Source: UBA8752 sp042095055 (GTDB lineage Bacteria; Bacteroidota; Bacteroidia; Flavobacteriales_D; Sanyastnellaceae). Taken from it: 18,415 nucleotides of DNA. Below are positions 7,131-15,607 of the stretch, piece after piece. The stretch spans positions 1 through 18,415 of the forward strand of contig JBELBZ010000037.1 in the NCBI GenBank assembly GCA_042095055.1, written 5' to 3'. The notes beneath the pieces were generated by a model that saw only the letters and a list, made by a program, of their open reading frames with translations, was not told the DNA's origin and searched no databases. Numbering within the stretch: position 1 is the stretch's first letter; each line of letters begins with the position of its first letter. Made by a program: the position numbers and the translations under genes.

Positions 7131-8246
7131 ATGGCCATTTCCCCTGCATCCAAGTCCATTCAAGGCTCCATCGGCACCATTCCGGTGTCGTTGCGCGACC
7201 GTTGGTGGTGGGCCCCCTTGGCCCTGGCCTTTAAAACCGCCATCAGGTTGAGGCATTGGGCGTATGACATCGGCATCAAGCGCTCCAAGAACGGAGCACT
7301 TCCTGCCATTGTCCTGGGCAACATCACCGTTGGTGGAACGGGCAAAACCCCGCACGTCATCGCCTTGCTCCAAGCGCTCTCAGCGTCAGACTCCAACCGC
7401 AAGTGGGCCATTTTGTCGCGCGGATATGGCCGCCAAACCAAGGGGTACCTCCAAGTGGACCGGGCAGGAAGCCCCGAAGAATTTGGCGACGAGCCCCTTG
7501 AGTTGGCCCGGAAGTTTCCCGGTGTGCATGTGGCGGTTTCTGAAGACAGGCTTGCCGGCCTGCAGGCCTTGAAAGACCAAGGACTTGCAGATGCTGTGAT
7601 TCTGGATGACGGATTTCAACACCGCAAACTCTCTCCCGCTTACAGCATCGTTCTTGTGGACGCCACTCAGCCAGTAGACCGGGATTACTTTTTGCCCCGC
7701 GGAAGGCTGAGGGATTTAAACGAACGGCTGCAGGCCGCACAAGCGATTGTCATCACACGATGTCCTGACGCCCTCACCAAAGGCGACCTGCGCCTCTGGC
7801 GGCACCGGCTGCAGTTGAAACCCGATCAGCTGCTGCTGCACTCTGGCACCATGGTGGAGGGATTGCGGGACCTCCGCACGAAGCGATATGCAGGCTGGCC
7901 ACGCAAGTGCATCGCTATATCGGGCATTGCCCATCCGGCACAATTTGAAGCGAGCCTCGCCCGAAACTGCAAGGTCATCCAGCATTTTTCATATCCTGAC
8001 CACCACGCATTCACACCAGAGGAAGTTCAGGAGTGGTGCACGGCGATTGCAGGTGACCCTGCCCTTGAAGCTGTCATCACCACCGAAAAGGACGCCGCCA
8101 GACTGCGCAGCATGTCATTGCCTGAGGACCTCAAAATCCTCGTCATGGGCATGCAAGTGAAGTGGTGGGACGAGGATGCCCTGCATGCACTGTTGACTTC
8201 CATCGACAAGCGGGTTGACGCTTCGGCACCTGTCTCTGATATTTGA
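7131..8246 (+). CDS. lpxK: Tetraacyldisaccharide 4'-kinase (lipid A 4'-kinase)
   Basis: LpxK phosphorylates the 4' position of the lipid A disaccharide at the cytoplasmic face of the inner membrane, using ATP. From the ATG at 7131 the product has 371 residues. The P-loop GNITVGGTGKTP lies at 63-74, SRGYGR at 96-101, GDEP at 119-122 and the family's DDGFQH at 159-164; the segment ITTEKDAARL comes near the end. An amphipathic/hydrophobic N-terminal helix (RWWWAPLALAFKTAIRL) would seat it on the membrane. The start is uncertain. A GTG at 7113 opens a near-copy of the same 18 bases (MAISPT before MAISPA), and GTG 7185 is also in frame. The stop lies three bases before the next ATG. Confidence 0.93.
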   Translation: MAISPASKSIQGSIGTIPVSLRDRWWWAPLALAFKTAIRLRHWAYDIGIKRSKNGALPAIVLGNITVGGTGKTPHVIALLQALSASDSNRKWAILSRGYGRQTKGYLQVDRAGSPEEFGDEPLELARKFPGVHVAVSEDRLAGLQALKDQGLADAVILDDGFQHRKLSPAYSIVLVDATQPVDRDYFLPRGRLRDLNERLQAAQAIVITRCPDALTKGDLRLWRHRLQLKPDQLLLHSGTMVEGLRDLRTKRYAGWPRKCIAISGIAHPAQFEASLARNCKVIQHFSYPDHHAFTPEEVQEWCTAIAGDPALEAVITTEKDAARLRSMSLPEDLKILVMGMQVKWWDEDALHALLTSIDKRVDASAPVSDI

Positions 8247-8249
8247 ACC

Positions 8250-9413
8250 ATGGTCCCATTTCCATTTCGCGCGGGCAGTCTTCCGGCCGCATTGCCACTT
8301 TTGCTCATTGGCAGTCTGCTTGTCGCAGGCTGCTCTGGCCCCTCGGGTGGCATATCCGGTCACATCAAAGGCGCTGAAGACGCACCTGTTCGCATCTCCA
8401 GCTTGGGTCCCAGAGGATTTGTGGACATCGACACCGTGCAGGCTGATGGGGCCGGACACTTCTCCATTCCCCCAGTGGCGCTGGGTGGCCTGGCGTTGGA
8501 CGTGTACAAAGTCAACGTAGGTGAAGGGCATTTCTTTGTGATTGCCGACTCGTTGTCCTCCTTGCAAGTGGAGGGACAGCTTCCCGAGAAGGCTGGCCTC
8601 ATCACGGATATGGAGGTACAAGGGGATGTCTGGACGTCCGGATTCACTGAATTCATCGCGGCGGTGGTGCTCCGTCAAGACTCGATGACGTCTGCGAAGA
8701 TTGAAGCGAGCCAAGGCCAAACACCCGAAGCGCAAATCGAAGGAAAACGGCGCTACGACGAATTGCAGGAGCGCCAAGCCAACTATATCCGGAAAACGGT
8801 GCGCAGCCACAAGACCGACCCCATTGGGCTGATGGCATTGGAGCACCTGAACTTGGTGGCAGACCGCCCGCTCGCCCAACAGGTCATCGACAGCACGCGC
8901 ACACTCATGGGCCACAGCATGGCCCACCGGAACTTATCTCAGCGCGTGGCCAAGCAGCGGAAGCCACAGCAATCCGCCCGCAGGAACGACCTCATCAAGC
9001 CTGGCATGCCCATGCCAGACATTGAACTGGAAGACCCCAACGGCAAAACCCGCGCCCTTTCAGACTTGAGGGGCAAAGTGGTCTTGGTCGACTTTTGGGC
9101 CAGTTGGTGCGGACCTTGTCGGCGCGAGAACCCCAATGTGGTGCGCGCCTGGAAGGAATACAAAGACCAGGGATTCGAAGTCTTCTCTGTATCGCTCGAC
9201 AAAGACGTCAAGAAGTGGCAGCGGGCCATCGATCAAGACGGGCTGATCTGGTCCAACCACATCAGTGATTTGCGCGGGTGGAGCAGCGTCGCCACGCAAC
9301 GCTACGGCATCAGCAGCATCCCCCACGCCATCCTGATCGATAAAGACGGCACCGTTGTCGCCACCCACCTGCGCGGTGCGCAATTGGAAACCGAACTTCA
9401 GCGGTTGCTCTGA
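8250..9413 (+). CDS. TlpA-like thioredoxin-fold lipoprotein (DUF4369-type N-terminal region)
   Basis: This 387-residue protein begins with a lipoprotein signal (LPLLLIGSLLVAGC, lipobox VAGC, Cys28). An N-terminal beta-rich region (about 32-115) resembles the DUF4369 domain of Bacteroidota thiol-disulfide proteins, and a helical linker (about 130-245) follows. The C-terminal thioredoxin/AhpC-TSA-like domain (about 253-387) has the redox motif WCGPC (286-290; Cys287 and Cys290), preceded by VVLVDFWASW and followed by the cis-proline loop SSIPHAILID (Pro358). The protein should face the periplasm as a lipid-anchored disulfide reductase or oxidoreductase. It sits three bases after lpxK and 11 bases before lpxH, so it belongs to that operon. 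Confidence 0.9.
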   Translation: MVPFPFRAGSLPAALPLLLIGSLLVAGCSGPSGGISGHIKGAEDAPVRISSLGPRGFVDIDTVQADGAGHFSIPPVALGGLALDVYKVNVGEGHFFVIADSLSSLQVEGQLPEKAGLITDMEVQGDVWTSGFTEFIAAVVLRQDSMTSAKIEASQGQTPEAQIEGKRRYDELQERQANYIRKTVRSHKTDPIGLMALEHLNLVADRPLAQQVIDSTRTLMGHSMAHRNLSQRVAKQRKPQQSARRNDLIKPGMPMPDIELEDPNGKTRALSDLRGKVVLVDFWASWCGPCRRENPNVVRAWKEYKDQGFEVFSVSLDKDVKKWQRAIDQDGLIWSNHISDLRGWSSVATQRYGISSIPHAILIDKDGTVVATHLRGAQLETELQRLL

Positions 9414-9424
9414 GCCCCCTTTCT

Positions 9425-10180
9425 GTGGCCCTTCACTTCGCTTCTGACCTGCATTTGGGTGCTCCTGACGCCGCTTCCTCTAGGGAGCGCGAACGGATGT
9501 TCTTGGCATGGCTCGAAGAGGTGGGCCGTAAGGGCGATGCCCTGCATCTGGTAGGTGACCTTATCGACTTTTGGTTTGAGTGGCGCCATGTTGTCCCTAA
9601 GGGATCTGTGCGTCTTCTGGGCAAAGTGGCAGAACTGGTCGATGGCGGACTCGACGTCCATTGGCACTTGGGAAACCACGACATGTGGACCCGGGGCTAC
9701 CTCTCCGATGAGCTGGGCGTGCAAGTGCATGCCGATCCCATCGAGGTGCTGCATGCCGGTCAACGTTACTTGGTCGGTCATGGCGATGGCCTGGGGCCCG
9801 GAGACCGCAAATACAAGGCGCTCAAGAGGCTGTTTCGACACCCTGCTGCACGCTGGGCTTTTGCCCGTCTTCATCCCGACACCGCCTTTGGCATCGGCGC
9901 GCGCATGAGCCGCGACAGCCGCGCTGCAACTGCTGAAGCCGAGGCCCGTTTCGATGGTCCCGAAGGAGAATGGCTGCTGCACCATTGTAGGGCTGTCTTG
10001 GAGCAGGAACACTATGACGGATTCATCTTTGGACACCGCCACCTCCCCCTCGATCTCGAGGTGGTCACAGCCGACGGCACCAAGACCTCCCGCTACCTGA
10101 ACTGCGGCGACTGGATCTCGCACCGCAGCTACGTCACGGTGGACCAAGATGGCGCCCACCTGCGCTATTGGAAACCTTGA
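9425..10180 (+). CDS. lpxH: UDP-2,3-diacylglucosamine diphosphatase-like calcineurin phosphoesterase
   Basis: The 251-residue product carries the metallophosphoesterase set. These are SDLHLG (7-12; Asp8 and His10), GDLIDFWFEW (44-53; Asp45), LGNHD (82-86; Asn84 and His85), VGHGDG (117-122; His119) and FGHRHLP (202-208; His204 and His206). GDLIDFWFEW and the GNHD-W pattern fit LpxH, which splits UDP-2,3-diacylglucosamine to lipid X and UMP, an early lipid A step. The gene starts with GTG at 9425; no in-frame ATG precedes the first catalytic motif. Its place in one operon with lpxK supports the assignment. A related phosphatase of the same superfamily remains a possible alternative. Confidence 0.88.
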   Translation: MALHFASDLHLGAPDAASSRERERMFLAWLEEVGRKGDALHLVGDLIDFWFEWRHVVPKGSVRLLGKVAELVDGGLDVHWHLGNHDMWTRGYLSDELGVQVHADPIEVLHAGQRYLVGHGDGLGPGDRKYKALKRLFRHPAARWAFARLHPDTAFGIGARMSRDSRAATAEAEARFDGPEGEWLLHHCRAVLEQEHYDGFIFGHRHLPLDLEVVTADGTKTSRYLNCGDWISHRSYVTVDQDGAHLRYWKP

Positions 10181-10192
10181 CCCAACACCCCT

Positions 10193-10229
10193 AAAAAAAA
10201 CACCGCCGCAATCCCTGGGGACGCGGCGG
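10193..10229 (-). terminator. Intrinsic terminator of the BNR/T9SS protein gene
   Basis: A 7-bp GC-only stem pairs CCGCCGC (10203-10209) with GCGGCGG (10223-10229) around a 13-base loop. On the minus strand it is followed by a T-tract (A-run 10193-10200 on the plus strand). It lies 25 bases past the stop of the BNR-repeat gene. The same hairpin could slow transcription from lpxH, but has no T-tract in that direction. Confidence 0.85.
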
Positions 10230-10253
10230 CGCTTCAAATGTGTCGCAAAGCGA

Positions 10254-13200
10254 TCAGTGGACGATCACTTGTGTGCTCTCCATCTGCGCTCCTTCCTGAG
10301 CGGATACGATGTACAATCCTGGCGCCAAGTCTCCAACGGAGATGCGCACCTGCCCACCCGTTGTCGCTTGAGGTGAAACTGTCCGAACAGGACGTCCATT
10401 CACGTCGAAGATGCGCAAGGTTGGCTGGAACCAGCCAGCGCCCAACTTGACGGTAATGTCCTCACCTGTGGCAGGGTTGGGGTATACGAGGATGTTGCGT
10501 TGGTCAACCGCTTCGGCGAAGGACACTTCTTCTGTTCCGAGGTAGGTGTCGCTGCGGAAAATTCCGCGGCCGTGGGTACCGGCATAGATGGCGCCATTGT
10601 TGGTCACCTGAGACCACTCCGTTGGCATGTGCCACTGCTGCTCCATTGAGAACACTGGGCTTGCAACACCATCTGCGGTCGTCACCATACCCAGGTTTTC
10701 TACAGTCCAATTGTCTCCGCCATCGGTGGTTTGCCACACGCCGTGCTCCGTGCCGATCAAGATGGTGTTCCCAGAAGGGTCACCTTGGTCAATCACCACG
10801 TCATAGACGGGCATCTTCACAAAGTCATTGGTACCGGAGAACCAGATGTTGTCCCAATCGGGGTTGTCATCCAATGCGTTGAACGTCTCTTGGACCTTAC
10901 CTCCGCTCACTGAGCCGTAGCCTCCAACCGTAGCCACAACGTGGTTGGGATCGTTGACATCCACAGCCACACCCGTCACCACGGTTCCAGTCGCCATGAT
11001 TTGAGTGCGGGTCACTTCCTCTGCGGTTTCACATGAACCATCGTGCTTCCACAGGTCGTTCAAACCGCTGTAACGGTAAAGCTTGGAGTCCCAACCGGCT
11101 ACGAAGATGTGGTTGCCCGCCTCAGGGTGCTCTCCTGCAGCAAACTCAATGCCTTTGGCACCTCCTCCAGCGGGTGCATCACCCAAACGGAACCAGCGTG
11201 GCTGGGCGTTGAAGTTCAAACCGTTGCGCGTCATCCACAGTCCACCGCTGCCAGAGAAGCTCATGACGGTCATGGTCGTGTAGGGGTCGGTGACCTCGAT
11301 GACCTCATGTACGTCGTACAGCGTGTCTGCAGCGTAATTCCATGTGGTGTCGCAAATGGTCACAATGGAGGTGTCTCCCTCTTCTACGATCTCAACGTCA
11401 TCGCAATCGAAAATCACCGTCAAATCTTGGGAATCGAGCCATGGATATTCGGTGTTTTCGACAGGCCCCGTCTCAGAGATGATTTCCGGACGAACCAAAA
11501 CATCCCAGTAGCGCAATGGCGCTTCCAGTGTGTATTCGAAAGGACGGTTCAGGTTTGCAGTCTCCATCGTAAACGTGCTGTCTTCGATGGTCTCATCGTA
11601 TGGATTGACCAAGGACACCGTCATGCCGCTGTTCTCGTCATTGAAGTCCTCATAGAGGTTCATGCAAGTGTAGAACGAGGTTTGCACCTCGTCTGCGATC
11701 AAATCGACGATGCACTCGTCCCAGAAGGACCCTGCATCTGTGAAGGCAGAACCTTGCTGGTAAAAGCCGCGGCCGAGCACACCGTTCTGAGATGTGGCGA
11801 AGAAGGGCACGCCTTCTTGAAGGCCTGTCGCTTGGGACATGGCACAGTCGAATCCATCACCTCCAAAGACATCGGCAGCGTCCATGTCATTGAAGAAGGC
11901 GCCATTGCCAGGAATCAAAGAAGTGCCGTTGTCTTGGGAACCTCCCATAACCTCGCTCGTTGGACCGTAAGCGATGCCGTAGAACTGGGTCAACTGCAGG
12001 CCACGGTTACAAGCGGTGTAAGTCACACCACCGTTCTCGCTGCGGAAGATGCCGCCATCACCCGCCACATACATCGTGCCTCCTGGGGTGAAGATGATCT
12101 CGTGAACGTCAGCGTGGACGTAGAATGGATTGGATGGACCGCCGCCCATAGAGGCAGCTTGCTCTGCTTGGTAGGATGGACCGCACTTCCACAGGGCTTG
12201 ACCGCCTACGAATGCCAATTCCGGATTTCCTTTTTGGACGCCCAAGGCCAAGTCGTAACGCGCTTGGTTGTTGGTGGGGCAGATGTCATATCCATCCACT
12301 CCTGATGGCCAGATCTCGTCCCATGTGATGCCGCCATCAGCACTGTGGAAGACCCCTCCAAACTGAGACCCTGTAGTGGCCAGCAAGGCAAAAGCGCTTT
12401 GTGTATCGTCAGGACTGATGGCCACACGACAGCGTCCGAACCCTTGGGTAATGGTGGGGTCGTTGGGGCTGCCCGATACGGTTTCTACAGTAGCAAAGTC
12501 TGTGCTGCGGTACACCCTGCCATTGGATGTTGAAATCAACATGTAGCTCCCATCGGTGGCGATTTCAATGTCTTGGACGGATGTCGAACCTGCAATGCCA
12601 GAAATAACATCTTCCTCAACATTTCCATTCTCGATGTAGCCCAAACCCTGGAGTCCACCATACCAAACACGAGATGCAACATTGGGGTCAGCTACAAGCG
12701 CGTCGGTGGCGCTCCAATCTCCCCCGTTGAACAACCCTGGGTCTGTTCCTTCTACCCGGTTCCAACTTTCGCCCATGTCCGTGGAGCGGTAAATGCCGTC
12801 GCCGCGGAATCCTGAACCTCCAACTCCACTCACTCCATCGAAAAGGGTTCCTGTACCTACATACAAATCGCCGTTGCCGGCCATGGCAATCGATCCAACC
12901 ATGGCAGCGGGGAAGCTTGAAACGCGCTCCCAGTTGTCGCCCTTGTTCCAGGAGCGCCAAAGGCCACCACTGACACCACCCGTAAGGAGCTGAAGCTCAT
13001 TGACGGCCAAAATGCAGCGGGTTCGTCCACCTACGTTGTCCGGCCCCATGGCATTCCAATAATGCGCAGAGGATCCGCGGTTCGCCGATTGCGCGGCTGA
13101 GATTTGACGTGTCCGTTCTCCGAGCTGACGAAGACCTTCGTGGTTCATTTCGCCTGTTTCGATGTCGGCGCGCAGGGCCAACATCAATTGCTCCATGCCG

Positions 13201-13334
13201 GTGGCATCGGCCACAGGCTCAGCTGACTCAGTGGTGCGCGGCTTGTAATCAGCACGTTCAACCGAAGTGCTTTGGAGGACGGCCAATGCGCAGAGGCTAA
13301 AGGCAATGGCGGACAGGAAGACAGTATTCTTCAT
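10254..13334 (-). CDS. Secreted Asp-box (BNR) repeat protein with type IX secretion sorting domain
   Basis: The 1026-residue product has a signal peptide (1 to about 22). A beta-propeller-like region follows, with Asp-box motifs of the S-x-D-x-G-x-x-W type at 128-135 (SWNKGDNW), 184-191 (STDMGESW), 331-338 (SADGGITW), 432-439 (SENGGVTY) and 869-876 (TTDGGDNW). This is the layout of sortilin/sialidase-like 'glycosyl hydrolase' BNR proteins, but no sialidase catalytic set was found. Between the fourth and fifth boxes lies an acidic Cys-containing insertion (about 540-690). The last 79 residues (948-1026) form a Por-type sorting domain, starting VYPNPATG and ending near LAPGLYIVSAQ, that targets the protein through the T9SS to the surface or medium. 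It is flanked by non-coding DNA and ends in its own terminator, so it is probably monocistronic. Confidence 0.9.
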   Translation of the reverse strand: MKNTVFLSAIAFSLCALAVLQSTSVERADYKPRTTESAEPVADATGMEQLMLALRADIETGEMNHEGLRQLGERTRQISAAQSANRGSSAHYWNAMGPDNVGGRTRCILAVNELQLLTGGVSGGLWRSWNKGDNWERVSSFPAAMVGSIAMAGNGDLYVGTGTLFDGVSGVGGSGFRGDGIYRSTDMGESWNRVEGTDPGLFNGGDWSATDALVADPNVASRVWYGGLQGLGYIENGNVEEDVISGIAGSTSVQDIEIATDGSYMLISTSNGRVYRSTDFATVETVSGSPNDPTITQGFGRCRVAISPDDTQSAFALLATTGSQFGGVFHSADGGITWDEIWPSGVDGYDICPTNNQARYDLALGVQKGNPELAFVGGQALWKCGPSYQAEQAASMGGGPSNPFYVHADVHEIIFTPGGTMYVAGDGGIFRSENGGVTYTACNRGLQLTQFYGIAYGPTSEVMGGSQDNGTSLIPGNGAFFNDMDAADVFGGDGFDCAMSQATGLQEGVPFFATSQNGVLGRGFYQQGSAFTDAGSFWDECIVDLIADEVQTSFYTCMNLYEDFNDENSGMTVSLVNPYDETIEDSTFTMETANLNRPFEYTLEAPLRYWDVLVRPEIISETGPVENTEYPWLDSQDLTVIFDCDDVEIVEEGDTSIVTICDTTWNYAADTLYDVHEVIEVTDPYTTMTVMSFSGSGGLWMTRNGLNFNAQPRWFRLGDAPAGGGAKGIEFAAGEHPEAGNHIFVAGWDSKLYRYSGLNDLWKHDGSCETAEEVTRTQIMATGTVVTGVAVDVNDPNHVVATVGGYGSVSGGKVQETFNALDDNPDWDNIWFSGTNDFVKMPVYDVVIDQGDPSGNTILIGTEHGVWQTTDGGDNWTVENLGMVTTADGVASPVFSMEQQWHMPTEWSQVTNNGAIYAGTHGRGIFRSDTYLGTEEVSFAEAVDQRNILVYPNPATGEDITVKLGAGWFQPTLRIFDVNGRPVRTVSPQATTGGQVRISVGDLAPGLYIVSAQEGAQMESTQVIVH

Positions 13335-13426
13335 TGTGGATCGGTTCCCTTCGTAAGAAGGCGGAATTTAATGCATGAACACCACCTAAGCGGAATGGGT
13401 TCGACAAGTGTGCATATGCGGCACCG

Positions 13427-13450
13427 AAAAGGGCATGAATCAGCCCTTTC
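13427..13450 (-). terminator. Probable terminator after lipA
   Basis: A 7-bp stem pairs AAAGGGC (13428-13434) with GCCCTTT (13443-13449) around an 8-base loop, six bases past the lipA stop. On the minus strand it is followed by only a short T-stretch (TTTTC counting the last stem bases), so efficiency is uncertain. Confidence 0.5.
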
Positions 13451-13455
13451 AGCGC

Positions 13456-14340
13456 TCAGACGACGTGCTTCTCGGCGTGGTAGCTCGACCGCACCAGCGG
13501 CCCACTTTCCACAAACATGAAGCCCATGGCGAGTCCTTCTTCTCTCAAACTGGCGAAAACATCCGGGTGAACGAATTCGGCCACCGGCAAGTGCTTGGGC
13601 GTGGGCTGCAGGTATTGACCCAAAGTGAGCACCTGACAATCTACTGAGCGCAGGTCCTCCATGGTTTCTCGGACTTCTTGGACGGTTTCACCCAAACCGA
13701 GCATCACCCCGCTTTTGGTCCGAATGCCCGCTTTGCGCAAACGCATGAGCACCTCCAGACTGCGGTCGTACTTGGCCTGTATCCGCACTTGCTTGGTCAA
13801 ACGGCGCACAGTCTCAAGGTTGTGAGACACCACTTCGGGAGCGACATTGATGATCTTCTGCAGGTTCTCCCATTTCCCTGCGAAATCTGGAATCAACGTT
13901 TCCATGGTCGTCCCCGGACTCTGCTGTCGGATGGCCCGCACCGTTTGGGCCCAAATTTCCGCCCCTCCATCTGCCAGGTCATCGCGGTCCACCGAGGTGA
14001 TCACGGCGTGTTTGACCTCCATCAGCTTTACACTGTTGGCCACGCGGCCGGGCTCGAAAGGGTCAGCTTCTTCCGGACGCCCCGTCGACACATTGCAAAA
14101 ACCACACGACCGGGTGCAGACATTTCCCAGAATCATAAAAGTGGCTGTGCCCTCGCCCCAGCACTCTCCCATATTGGGGCAATTGCCACTCTCGCAAATG
14201 GTGTGGAGCTTGTGCTCACTGACCAATCCGCGCACTTTGCGGTACGCTTCGCCAGTTGGCAATTTCACCTTGAGCCAAGGTGGTTTGGTCCGTCGCATGG
14301 GCTTGTCGGAACCAGCAGGAGGTGGCGTAGCCTGGGTCAT
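13456..14340 (-). CDS. lipA: Lipoyl synthase
   Basis: LipA is a radical-SAM enzyme that inserts two sulfurs into protein-bound octanoyl groups to make lipoyl cofactors. The 294-residue product shows the auxiliary [4Fe-4S] motif CESGNCPNMGEC (Cys49, Cys54 and Cys60), the radical-SAM motif CTRSCGFC (Cys75, Cys79 and Cys82), and the C-terminal RSSYHA segment whose serine ligates the auxiliary cluster. The ATG at 14340 is chosen over the in-frame ATG at 14370. The former overlaps the TGA of the upstream gene as ATGA, a usual coupling arrangement, and the extra ten residues are not typical of the family. It is the second gene of a two-gene unit. Confidence 0.95.
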   Translation of the reverse strand: MTQATPPPAGSDKPMRRTKPPWLKVKLPTGEAYRKVRGLVSEHKLHTICESGNCPNMGECWGEGTATFMILGNVCTRSCGFCNVSTGRPEEADPFEPGRVANSVKLMEVKHAVITSVDRDDLADGGAEIWAQTVRAIRQQSPGTTMETLIPDFAGKWENLQKIINVAPEVVSHNLETVRRLTKQVRIQAKYDRSLEVLMRLRKAGIRTKSGVMLGLGETVQEVRETMEDLRSVDCQVLTLGQYLQPTPKHLPVAEFVHPDVFASLREEGLAMGFMFVESGPLVRSSYHAEKHVV

Positions 14341-15155
14341 GTTTTGAATTTCTGTCGACCGAGTGTCCAATGGGCGAACAAGGTCAAATAGAACCGATCA
14401 TTTTGGCCGAATTCTTCGGCCATGATCACAACTCGGTTGAGGAAGGCATCCACTTGAATGCCCACAGACAATGTCCGCAACGTCTCTCGTTCCCTGCCAT
14501 ACTCGAAGTCCGCAGCTGCCCTGAAATATCCTCCGGGGTGCGGCGTCAGTTCAAGGATGCCGTTCATGGCTCCCGCCCGGCCATAAATGTCGTCCGTGCC
14601 GTGTTCCGAAGGGTCGTATCGCTGCGTCAGCAAATAGGTGTAGGGAATTTGAGGGTAGCCAATCTCGAGGTAGATGGGTTTGGTCAACCCCAAGGCGGCT
14701 CCAAAAGAGTAATGCCAACCCACCGACACGCCACCGTTGCGCAACTTGGGGGAAGCTACAGTCCTCTTGCCCCAACCGAGGCGGAGTATGTACAGTGCAT
14801 TGACTTTGCCAAACACATAGCTTCTGGCCTGGTCATACGCCGGATTGAAGCTCCTGACTTCCTTGGCGTGCTTCATGCTGGTGAACCCAACGGACCAAGT
14901 ACTCAATTTCCCTACACCTCGGTATGTGCCGCGTTCCATTAGCCCTCCCATTCCTCTGGTGTGCAAGGAAATGCCGGCCTCATATCGGTGGGTAAATACC
15001 GTGTTGGGTGCGTCTTCTCCTGCTCCAGTGCCTGCGGAGTTTTGGCTCTGGGCATCGCCCACCGTCATGGTCGCGGCCATGAGCACCACCAACCTCACAG
15101 CACGGCGCACAAACGCCGCGTTGAGTTTTGGAGATGTGGAACAGGGTGACACCAT
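14337..15155 (-). CDS. Predicted outer-membrane beta-barrel protein of unknown function
   Basis: The 272-residue product has a basic N-terminal region (about 17-21, RRAVR), a hydrophobic stretch (LVVLMAATMTVG) and a likely cleavage site after DAQS (about residues 34-37). It continues with many short alternating strands rich in Gly, Tyr and Phe. These include YEAGISLHTRGMGGLMERGTYRG, SVGFTSMKHAKEVRSFNP and SYVFGKVNALYILRLGWG, and the end is RFYLTLFAHWTLG. This looks like an outer-membrane barrel. It resembles, from memory, a conserved Bacteroidota hypothetical family with a similar 'KHxKEVR-NP...SYVxGKxNxxxxLRxG' core, but I cannot name it. It overlaps lipA by four bases. The upstream gap to the divergent osmC-like gene is only 25 bases. 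Confidence 0.78.
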   Translation of the reverse strand: MVSPCSTSPKLNAAFVRRAVRLVVLMAATMTVGDAQSQNSAGTGAGEDAPNTVFTHRYEAGISLHTRGMGGLMERGTYRGVGKLSTWSVGFTSMKHAKEVRSFNPAYDQARSYVFGKVNALYILRLGWGKRTVASPKLRNGGVSVGWHYSFGAALGLTKPIYLEIGYPQIPYTYLLTQRYDPSEHGTDDIYGRAGAMNGILELTPHPGGYFRAAADFEYGRERETLRTLSVGIQVDAFLNRVVIMAEEFGQNDRFYLTLFAHWTLGRQKFKT

Positions 15156-15180
15156 CTTGAACTTACGAAATTAGCGCACG

Positions 15181-15585
15181 ATGAAGTACGCCCTCTCCTA
15201 TCCTGAACCCCTCAGAACGCATGCGGTTCACCAAGGCAACCGCCAAATTCTGTTGACCGATGCCCCGACGGACAACGGTGGACGCGGTGAAGCCTACTCT
15301 CCAACGGACCTCGTAGCTGTCGGTTTGGCCAGTTGCATCATGACCATTCTGGGGCTGAGGGCTTCTTCGCGATCGTTGGAAATCCAAGGCATGAGCGCCG
15401 AGGTTGAAAAACAAATGAGCCCACAACCGAGACGCGTTGGACGCATCTCGGTGGGGCTCACTGTTGAATTGTTAGGAGGCGATGAAAACGACCGGGAATG
15501 GCTGCGCAAAGAAGCGCTCGCTTGCCCGGTGGCTTTATCCCTGCACCCGGAACTCGATCAGGATGTGACCATCACATTTACCTGA
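15181..15585 (+). CDS. OsmC-family peroxiredoxin-like protein
   Basis: The 134-residue product has the OsmC/Ohr-type arrangement: a beta-rich N-terminal half, then the Cys-bearing helix SPTDLVAVGLASCIMTILGL (Cys52), and the second Cys in ALACPVALSLHPEL (Cys114). In this family the two cysteines reduce organic hydroperoxides. The helix context (P-T-D-L-V/L-...-A-S-C) is highly typical. It is closer to the general OsmC/YhfA type than to Ohr, but the exact subgroup cannot be fixed by eye. The gene diverges from the beta-barrel/lipA pair, and no convincing promoter is visible in the 25-base gap. Confidence 0.9.
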   Translation: MKYALSYPEPLRTHAVHQGNRQILLTDAPTDNGGRGEAYSPTDLVAVGLASCIMTILGLRASSRSLEIQGMSAEVEKQMSPQPRRVGRISVGLTVELLGGDENDREWLRKEALACPVALSLHPELDQDVTITFT

Positions 15586-15607
15586 CCAAGTCTCGTGTGA
15601 AGGGCTG

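Noticed and set aside
8115..8927. Minus-strand open frame opposite lpxK and the TlpA-like gene
   Set aside because: It crosses two well-supported plus-strand genes, and its His/Arg-rich product looks like an antisense shadow.
11043..12305. Long plus-strand open frame opposite the BNR/T9SS gene (420 codons)
   Set aside because: It is antisense to a clearly coding gene with Asp boxes and a sorting domain; its product is compositionally odd and has no motif.
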